From NCBI RefSeq assembly GCF_002849655.1, contig NZ_PDNW01000009.1, forward strand, positions 62,001-126,000: a stretch of DNA of 64,000 nt. Reading direction: 5' to 3'. Positions 59,283 to 64,000 of the stretch are shown piece by piece. The notes beneath the pieces are model-generated. The model was not told the origin of the DNA and did no database searches. It was given only the letters and a program-made list of their open reading frames with translations. The stretch is from Pollutimonas subterranea (lineage in GTDB: Bacteria > Pseudomonadota > Gammaproteobacteria > Burkholderiales > Burkholderiaceae_B). Within the stretch, counting starts at the first letter, position 1, and each line of letters starts with the position of its first letter. The translations under genes and the position numbers were made by a program.

Positions 59283-60589
59283 TGAACGATCACAGCAAAC
59301 TCATGCATATAAACCTGTTCATCTTCGGATGCGGGCACCATCGCGCGGCATGGCGCCATCCCGGGTCGTCCGTTGAACGCCTGGGTGATATTGCTTATTT
59401 CGAAGAGTTGGCGCAGACGGCGGAACGGGGCAAACTGGATGCCGTGTTCTTTGCCGACGGGCAATCGGCAGACAATGTGGCCGACGGTCCGCGTTGGTAT
59501 CTGGAGCCGCTCACCACCTTGGCCGCCATGAGCCGCGCCACTGAGCGCATCGGTTTGATCAGTACGGTTTCCAGCACGTTCTATACGCCGTTCCATGCAG
59601 CCCGGCTGGTGGCTTCGCTGGACCACATCTCGCGCGGTCGCATGGGGTGGAACGTCGTTACGTCCATGTTCGACGCCGAAGCGCGCAACCATGGTTTCGA
59701 TGCAATGCCGGATCACGCCTGGCGTTATGCCCGCGCAGAAGAGTTCGTCGATGCTGTCCTGCGTCTATGGGATTCCTGGGCTGATGACGCGCTTGCGCTG
59801 GACAGGAAGGGAGCATATGCTCGCAGCGACAAGGTGCGCGCCGTCCATCACAAGGGCGAACACTTTCGTGTCGACGGCCCTTTGACCGTGCCGCGTCCGC
59901 CTCAGGGTCATCCCGTTCTGTTCCAGGCTGGGGCATCGGAGCAGGGCAGGGACCTTGCCGCGCGGTGCGCCGAGGCCATCTACGCCGTGGCTTACGACCT
60001 GGCCGCGGCCCAGGAATACTATCGCGACATCAAGGCGCGGGTGCGGGCAGCCGGTCGCCAGGATCCGGTTCCCATCATGCCTGGCCTGGTCACCTATGTC
60101 GGCTCTACCCAGGCAGAGGCCCTGGCCAAGCAGCGCGAACTCGACGAGTTGTTGCCGGCGCCCGATGCCTTGCGACAGTTGGGCATGTATATCGGTCGGG
60201 ACTGCACGCATTGGGATCTGGACGCGCCGGTACCTGCGTTGATGCCCCTGGAAGACTTCCAGGGTCCTAAGGGCCGTTACGCGACTGTTTTGCGTATCAT
60301 CGACACTGAGAAACCTACCCTGCGGCAGCTGCTGGGAAGGCTGGCCGCCGGTGGAGGGCACTGCACCATGGTCGGTACACCGGAAGCCATTGCGGACGAA
60401 ATGGAACGGTGGTGGCGCAACGAAGGCGCCGACGGGTTCAATCTGATGCCGCCATCCCTGCCTGGGGGGATTGACGATTTCGTGAATCATGTTGTGCCGG
60501 TATTGCAGCGGCGAGGTTTGTTTCGCCGCGACTATGAAACCGCAACCTTGCGTGGGCATTTGGGTTTAGCGCGTCCGGCGATGGGCTGA
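59282..60589 (+). CDS. LLM-class flavin-dependent monooxygenase (NtaA/SnaA/DszA type)
   Basis: The 435-residue protein is a bacterial luciferase-like monooxygenase of the NtaA/SnaA/DszA group. Family blocks are WRHPGSSVERLGDIAYFEELAQTAERGKLDAVFFAD near the start, ISRGRMGWNVVTS near residue 118, HPVLFQAGASEQGRDLAARCAEAIY near 220, and FNLMPPSLPGGIDDFVNHVVPVLQRRG near 400. Such enzymes use reduced FMN and O2 to cleave C-N or C-S bonds or open rings. No dedicated flavin reductase gene is adjacent. Coupled by TGATG to the SDR, it is under the same TPP riboswitch. Whether it attacks thiamin itself or a fragment is inference. Confidence 0.88.
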   Translation: MNDHSKLMHINLFIFGCGHHRAAWRHPGSSVERLGDIAYFEELAQTAERGKLDAVFFADGQSADNVADGPRWYLEPLTTLAAMSRATERIGLISTVSSTFYTPFHAARLVASLDHISRGRMGWNVVTSMFDAEARNHGFDAMPDHAWRYARAEEFVDAVLRLWDSWADDALALDRKGAYARSDKVRAVHHKGEHFRVDGPLTVPRPPQGHPVLFQAGASEQGRDLAARCAEAIYAVAYDLAAAQEYYRDIKARVRAAGRQDPVPIMPGLVTYVGSTQAEALAKQRELDELLPAPDALRQLGMYIGRDCTHWDLDAPVPALMPLEDFQGPKGRYATVLRIIDTEKPTLRQLLGRLAAGGGHCTMVGTPEAIADEMERWWRNEGADGFNLMPPSLPGGIDDFVNHVVPVLQRRGLFRRDYETATLRGHLGLARPAMG

Positions 60590-60908
60590 CGGTCATCAAA
60601 CGGCAATGTGGACGGGTTAAAAAGGAGGCCGGAATCGGGATAGCAGCTGCGGGTTTTCCCGGTTAACCGATCGGCTGAGGGGCATCGGGCTTATGGATGT
60701 AACCGGCCGAACAGGGAAGAATGTCACTGTTTTATCATTCTTTTACCCAGTTATTCCGCTTTTTTGCGTAGGAGCCTGGTCTTGCACGAACGTATCTCCA
60801 AGTTGTTGAAAGATGCTGCCCGGCATTTCAATATGCCTGATCACCTTGATGCCTACGTGGCGGACTGCAATCGAACCTTTACGGGTCTATGCAGTCTAAA
60901 TTTGCACT
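60590..60908. other. Intergenic region before Gly/His-rich lipoprotein
   Basis: About 320 bases lie between the monooxygenase and the lipoprotein. A possible TTG-initiated frame from 60782, after AGGAG, would overlap the lipoprotein start and has no family features. An AT-rich stretch near 60720-60765 may be the promoter region. Confidence 0.4.
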
Positions 60909-61277
60909 ATGAATATTGCGAACTACGTAGTGCGCCGGGTCGTCCTGGCATCGGTGCTGGTGTCCCTGCTGAGCGGTTGTGCCATCTACGGCACGACTCG
61001 GGCTCACTATAATCCTGACGGCGCGGTTTACTACTCCGCGCCCGGTCCTGTTTATGTCTCTCCGCCTGCGCCGGTCTACGTCGACCCTTGGTATGCAGGC
61101 CCTCCGGTATTTTTGAACTTTGGCTTTCGCTCGTACAGTGGCCGCCACCCGCATCGCGGTCATCGTGACTGGCATGGCGGGGGACGCCGGGGCGGCGATG
61201 GCTGGCATGGTGGCGGTCGCCGGGGCGATCACGGCCATCGTCATGGCCGTGGCGGCAGTTCTCATCGAGGTCGTTGA
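60909..61277 (+). CDS. Gly/His/Arg-rich lipoprotein
   Basis: The 122-residue protein has a lipoprotein signal with lipobox LLSGC (Cys near residue 24). A Pro/Tyr-rich middle follows (SAPGPVYVSPPAPVYVDPWY), and then a C-terminal tail of repeated HGGGRRGG and DHGHRHGRGG units. The His-rich tail could bind metals or polyanions, but this is not tested. No ribosome site stands out. Such YXXP-rich lipoproteins are frequent in betaproteobacteria and without a known function. Confidence 0.65.
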   Translation: MNIANYVVRRVVLASVLVSLLSGCAIYGTTRAHYNPDGAVYYSAPGPVYVSPPAPVYVDPWYAGPPVFLNFGFRSYSGRHPHRGHRDWHGGGRRGGDGWHGGGRRGDHGHRHGRGGSSHRGR

Positions 61278-61307
61278 GATACGGATGGTTTCGGTCGGTT
61301 GAATCGG

Positions 61308-61712
61308 TCAGTCCGCCCGACTGGCGCGCTGGTGTTTGGTCTCACTTATTTTTACGATGACGTAGGCAACCAGCGCGAACACGAAGACCACCAGATACAT
61401 CCACGCGATGCTTTGCAGGCATTCGATTATCGTCCGATAAATCTCCAGCACCAGGCGCTCGCTCGTCAAGGTAAGCGGTGCAAGGTCTTTCTGCGGCGGG
61501 TCGATATAGCGCTCCAGTTCGTAGATGCGTACTCCCCCTGAAATCCCCACGACGAATGCGGCGAACGTAATGTAGCGGCGCCATGCCGACGCAATGTCGT
61601 CCTGGATGATTCGGTCCAGGATGCGGCTCAGGGGCTTGTCGAAAATCCGCACGACAATCAGCGACACGATTGCCGCAATCAGGAACGTGGCCAGCAGCAG
61701 GGTGAAGAACAT
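61308..61712 (-). CDS. Small membrane protein, unknown function
   Basis: The 134-residue protein has three hydrophobic helices (about residues 3-22, 45-62 and 100-125) separated by charged segments such as DKPLSRILDRIIQDDIASAWRRY. The family is not recognised. The ATG at 61712 directly abuts the end of the serine hydrolase gene, so the two are probably cotranscribed. Confidence 0.6.
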   Translation of the reverse strand: MFFTLLLATFLIAAIVSLIVVRIFDKPLSRILDRIIQDDIASAWRRYITFAAFVVGISGGVRIYELERYIDPPQKDLAPLTLTSERLVLEIYRTIIECLQSIAWMYLVVFVFALVAYVIVKISETKHQRASRAD

Positions 61713-62711
61713 TCAATTTACCTTCGTGGGAAGTTGCTTGGCAGCGACCATGCGCAGCATTTGCCGACACTGTTGAATATAGGTGCTGAACGTTGTTGGA
61801 ATGCTGGCTTCGTCGCCGTTCCAGTTGATAGTGAAGCAGAAGTTGACGCGCTGTGCCGGCAACACCATCTGGCCGGCCAGGCTGAAACAATGGAAGCCGT
61901 CCCAATCGATGCTGCCGCCTTTTCCATAGCCCATGACGTCGGGCGGCACGGTTTGCGGAATGGCGCCTGCCATCGCGGATATGCGCTTGAATTCGGCCAG
62001 GGTTTCGGGCTTTTCGAAGTAGTTGCCGGCCAGGACGTGTCGGTACCAGTCTGTCATTTCGGCTGCCGTACTGACCATGGTCTGGTGGTCATTGATTGCG
62101 GCACGGGGCCGACCCGGCAGCTTGCCCACCATCATTTTCTCGATACCCGCCCAGCCTATGTCGCTGCCTTCCGGGGCTCCGGCCAGGTATGAGAACAGAA
62201 TGCGTGTTGAGTCGGGTATCCGTGTCTGATGGAGCCCGGCCGTCTTGATCAAGGCACGTACTTTGTCTGGTCCGATTGCGTTGATGGCAATGTCCGTGGC
62301 CGTGTTGTCGCTGTGCGTGATCATGGCCTCGAGCACACTGCGGGCGGTGGTCGTGCCTTGCAGATTGATGAGCACGGGACTGCTTGGCGACCAGACGTCG
62401 GGGCCGACCTCAAGCTGGGCGTCTTCGGAGAGGCGTCCCGCCTCGACTTCCTTCAGGTACTGCGCAAGAATGAACGTCTTGATTGCGCTACCTACAAAAA
62501 GGGGAAGATTGGCGTTGACTCCATGCCTTATCGTAGTCCGGCCATCGTCGATCACAATGCTGGCCGAGCTGTTGCCCGGAGACAGTGAACCAAATTCCTT
62601 CAATGCTTGTTCCAGTCCGGGGTCGTCCGATGACGTTGCCAGGGCAGGGGGAAGGGCCGCGGCAGAAAAAGTTCCCAGGGCGGCAAGGCGTAGCAAGGTT
62701 CTGCGATTCAC
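61713..62711 (-). CDS. Beta-lactamase-fold serine hydrolase, probably not a true class A enzyme
   Basis: The 332-residue protein has a twin-arginine-type signal (NRRTLLRLAALGTFSAAALPPALA). Class A-like motifs are the SxxK nucleophile GSAIKT near residue 75, SDN in HSDNTA near 133, and KGG instead of KTG in YGKGGSIDW. The omega-loop Glu that deacylates penicillins is not seen; the matching stretch reads TRIPDSTRILF. It could be a carboxypeptidase-like or hydrolytic protein with poor beta-lactamase activity. No ampR-type regulator is nearby. The neighbours do not give a function. Confidence 0.75.
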   Translation of the reverse strand: MNRRTLLRLAALGTFSAAALPPALATSSDDPGLEQALKEFGSLSPGNSSASIVIDDGRTTIRHGVNANLPLFVGSAIKTFILAQYLKEVEAGRLSEDAQLEVGPDVWSPSSPVLINLQGTTTARSVLEAMITHSDNTATDIAINAIGPDKVRALIKTAGLHQTRIPDSTRILFSYLAGAPEGSDIGWAGIEKMMVGKLPGRPRAAINDHQTMVSTAAEMTDWYRHVLAGNYFEKPETLAEFKRISAMAGAIPQTVPPDVMGYGKGGSIDWDGFHCFSLAGQMVLPAQRVNFCFTINWNGDEASIPTTFSTYIQQCRQMLRMVAAKQLPTKVN

Positions 62712-62729
62712 GATTAGCTCCAGTCGGTG

Positions 62730-63719
62730 TCATGTTGGCGTGGGCTTGCGGCGCGTCCGGCTGACTTGCTTGCGCACCGCCTTGGCACGAGCAATAGTAG
62801 CTGCGGGAAGCGCATCGCGGGTGTCGCTATTTTGCTGATCCGCGGTCTTACGGGTCCGACGTACTCGTGCTACTGCTTTGGGCTTCTTTTCGCCGGCTTG
62901 AGTGCTATGGACGTAAATGCCGGATTTTTCGTCCCGACCTATATCGAATAAGTTGTTGGCCTGTGCCTCTTCCAGCAAGTTGCCGAACGTTCGAAAACCG
63001 TAATAGGTTTCATTGAAGTCGGGCTTGCGGCGCTTGATGGCCTGTTTGAGTGTGGAAGCCCATATTTTCCCGCCTTCGCCGCGTTCGGACAGCAGGGCGT
63101 CGAAGGTGTCGACCACGATTTTGATCGCTTCAGCTTTCAATGTCTGGACTTCGACGGAGCCGCGTTTTTCACCGCCGGCAGGCTGCGCGGTGTTGTCGGT
63201 CAGAGGGTCTTTAAGGTCGGGCTTGCCGGCACTACGCTGGGTCGCGCGAACCAGGTCATCGTAGAAGATGAACTCATCGCAATTGGCGATGAGCAGGTCG
63301 GACGTTGATTGCTTCACGCCTACGCCTATTACCTGCTTGGCATTTTCGCGCAGCTTCGAAACCAAGGGCGAGAAGTCGGAATCGCCACTGATGATGACGA
63401 AGGTATTGACATGGCCCTTGGTGTAGCAAAGATCGAGCGCATCCACAACCAGGCGGATATCGGCCGAGTTTTTACCGGACTGGCGTACGTGCGGGATCTC
63501 GATCAATTCGAAATTGGCTTCGTGCATCGTCGCCTTGAAGTTCTTGTAGCGATCCCAGTCGCAATACGCTTTCTTCACTACGATGCTGCCTTTCAAGAGC
63601 AGGCGTTCGAGCACCAGCTTGATATCGAATTCCTGGTAGCGGGCATCGCGCACGCCAAGGGCGACATTCTCGAAATCGCAGAACAAGGCCATGCTGGCAT
63701 TTTCGGGCTGGGAAGCCAT
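62730..63719 (-). CDS. NYN domain protein with LOTUS/OST-HTH domain
   Basis: The 329-residue protein has a NYN/LabA-like PIN-fold ribonuclease domain (about 5-155): ALFCDFENVALG, SADIRLVVDALDL and FVIISGDSDFSPLVSKLRE supply the acidic active site. A second domain (about 190-270) with VDTFDALLSERGEGGKIWASTLKQAIKRRKPDFNETYYGFRTFGNLLEEAQ matches LOTUS/OST-HTH, which binds RNA G-quadruplex or dsRNA structures. The C-terminal tail is Arg/Lys-rich. The start ATG at 63719 follows AAAGGA; a longer frame to 63752 exists. It likely processes RNA. Confidence 0.9.
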   Translation of the reverse strand: MASQPENASMALFCDFENVALGVRDARYQEFDIKLVLERLLLKGSIVVKKAYCDWDRYKNFKATMHEANFELIEIPHVRQSGKNSADIRLVVDALDLCYTKGHVNTFVIISGDSDFSPLVSKLRENAKQVIGVGVKQSTSDLLIANCDEFIFYDDLVRATQRSAGKPDLKDPLTDNTAQPAGGEKRGSVEVQTLKAEAIKIVVDTFDALLSERGEGGKIWASTLKQAIKRRKPDFNETYYGFRTFGNLLEEAQANNLFDIGRDEKSGIYVHSTQAGEKKPKAVARVRRTRKTADQQNSDTRDALPAATIARAKAVRKQVSRTRRKPTPT

Positions 63720-63793
63720 TTTGTTTCCTTTGCAGAATGTTCCTCGGCCCATGGTAGTGCAGGTTTTCGTTCATCACTAAAAAATTGCGCTTT

Positions 63794-63811
63794 ACCATCC
63801 AGCTGGATGGT
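63794..63811. promoter_or_regulatory. 18-bp palindromic operator candidate
   Basis: ACCATCCAGCTGGATGGT is a perfect palindrome 15 bases before the CopG-type gene, followed by a partial repeat GGTAGGATGG. Ribbon-helix-helix regulators commonly bind such sites to repress themselves. Confidence 0.6.
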
Positions 63812-63825
63812 GGTAGGATGGTGAC

Positions 63826-64000
63826 ATGTCTAATCCAAGCTCATCCAAACCACCCAAGCCCGTCGACGAAAAAATAACCATCAATCTGGGTTGCGTTGAC
63901 CTCGGGCAAATTGAATTGCTGGTGCAGGAAGGTTTTTATGCCAATCGCACCGACATGATTCGCACGGCCATACGCAACCAGCTTGCTGCGCACGCCGATG
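63826..64000 (+). CDS. CopG/ribbon-helix-helix regulator, 3' end outside the window
   Basis: The first 58 residues read MSNPSSSKPPKPVDEKITINLG through IELLVQEGFYANRTDMIRTAIRNQLAAHAD. A short beta strand (KITINLG) followed by two helices with YANRTDMIRTAIR is the ribbon-helix-helix pattern. The stop lies beyond the window. A perfect palindrome just upstream supports autoregulation. It is divergent from the NYN-LOTUS gene. Confidence 0.8.
   Translation, partial: MSNPSSSKPPKPVDEKITINLGCVDLGQIELLVQEGFYANRTDMIRTAIRNQLAAHAD

Noticed and set aside
60764-61012. Open frame with TTG start after AGGAG, overlapping the lipoprotein start
   Set aside because: It overlaps the better-supported lipoprotein by about 100 bases in another frame, and its C-terminal half reads as out-of-frame sequence. 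The first 45 residues look helical, so a truncated gene remnant is not fully excluded.

Overview
The window looks like a chromosomal segment of a betaproteobacterium of the Alcaligenaceae type (Bordetella, Pusillimonas or Achromobacter relatives). The evidence is the high GC coding style, the gene families present (a ubiUVT cluster, an Mrp antiporter with fused A and B subunits, a TonB-ExbB-ExbD operon with a Fur-type box, FNR-type boxes) and frequent GTG and TTG starts. No rRNA, phage or insertion sequence is visible. The genus is an inference from family resemblance, not from a database match.

Layout. Positions 1-8.3 kb: the end of a META-domain protein, a PhoD-like phosphatase, a Tat-exported alpha/beta hydrolase, a BCCT transporter, a DUF1232 protein, an unknown protein and a voltage-gated-type K+ channel with a zinc ribbon. 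Positions 8425-11919: a 3.5 kb island bounded by a perfect 17-bp direct repeat of the tRNA-Met 3' end. It carries only two convergent Fic-family genes, an AbiEi-like/Fic fusion and a RhuM/Doc-type protein, and no integrase. Positions 12-21 kb: a tiny lipoprotein behind a heavily structured leader, a GltB-like FMN protein, a SugE-type exporter, a GNAT protein, tRNA-Leu, rnr, rlmB, a Cys/Met PLP enzyme, HU, tRNA-Val and an Hsp15-like protein. Positions 21-27.8 kb: Fur-type box, tonB-exbB-exbD, then a two-component system translationally coupled to kup, and a secreted protein. Positions 28-34 kb: a seven-subunit Mrp (Pha) Na+/H+ antiporter operon.

Positions 34-46.3 kb form a low-oxygen block. 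It contains hemN behind two FNR-type boxes, a DNR-like regulator, a multi-pass membrane protein with DUF2249, a nitronate monooxygenase-like gene with an FNR-type box, the O2-independent ubiquinone genes ubiU-ubiV-ubiT with a hemolysin III gene inside them, and the anaerobic ribonucleotide reductase operon. In that operon the glycyl-radical domain is a separate 63-residue gene, and the promoter carries two NrdR boxes exactly 31 bp apart. The genes together provide heme, quinone and dNTPs without oxygen.

Positions 46.3-50.4 kb: a Rad3-like helicase and a FAN1-like VRR-NUC nuclease in one operon, likely for DNA repair. Positions 50.7-56.2 kb: stress-type small proteins, then a Fur-box-controlled siderophore receptor with a PepSY membrane protein, and a HAD dehalogenase-like gene. 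Positions 56.4-60.6 kb hold the most novel-looking system. Two divergent TPP riboswitches face away from each other, one ahead of an SSS transporter and the other ahead of a coupled short-chain dehydrogenase and a flavin-dependent LLM monooxygenase. Neither enzyme is a standard thiamin gene, so this may be an uncharacterised thiamin-related uptake and conversion pathway. Positions 60.9-64 kb: a lipoprotein, a small membrane protein, a beta-lactamase-fold serine hydrolase, a NYN-LOTUS protein and the start of a CopG-type regulator behind an 18-bp palindrome.
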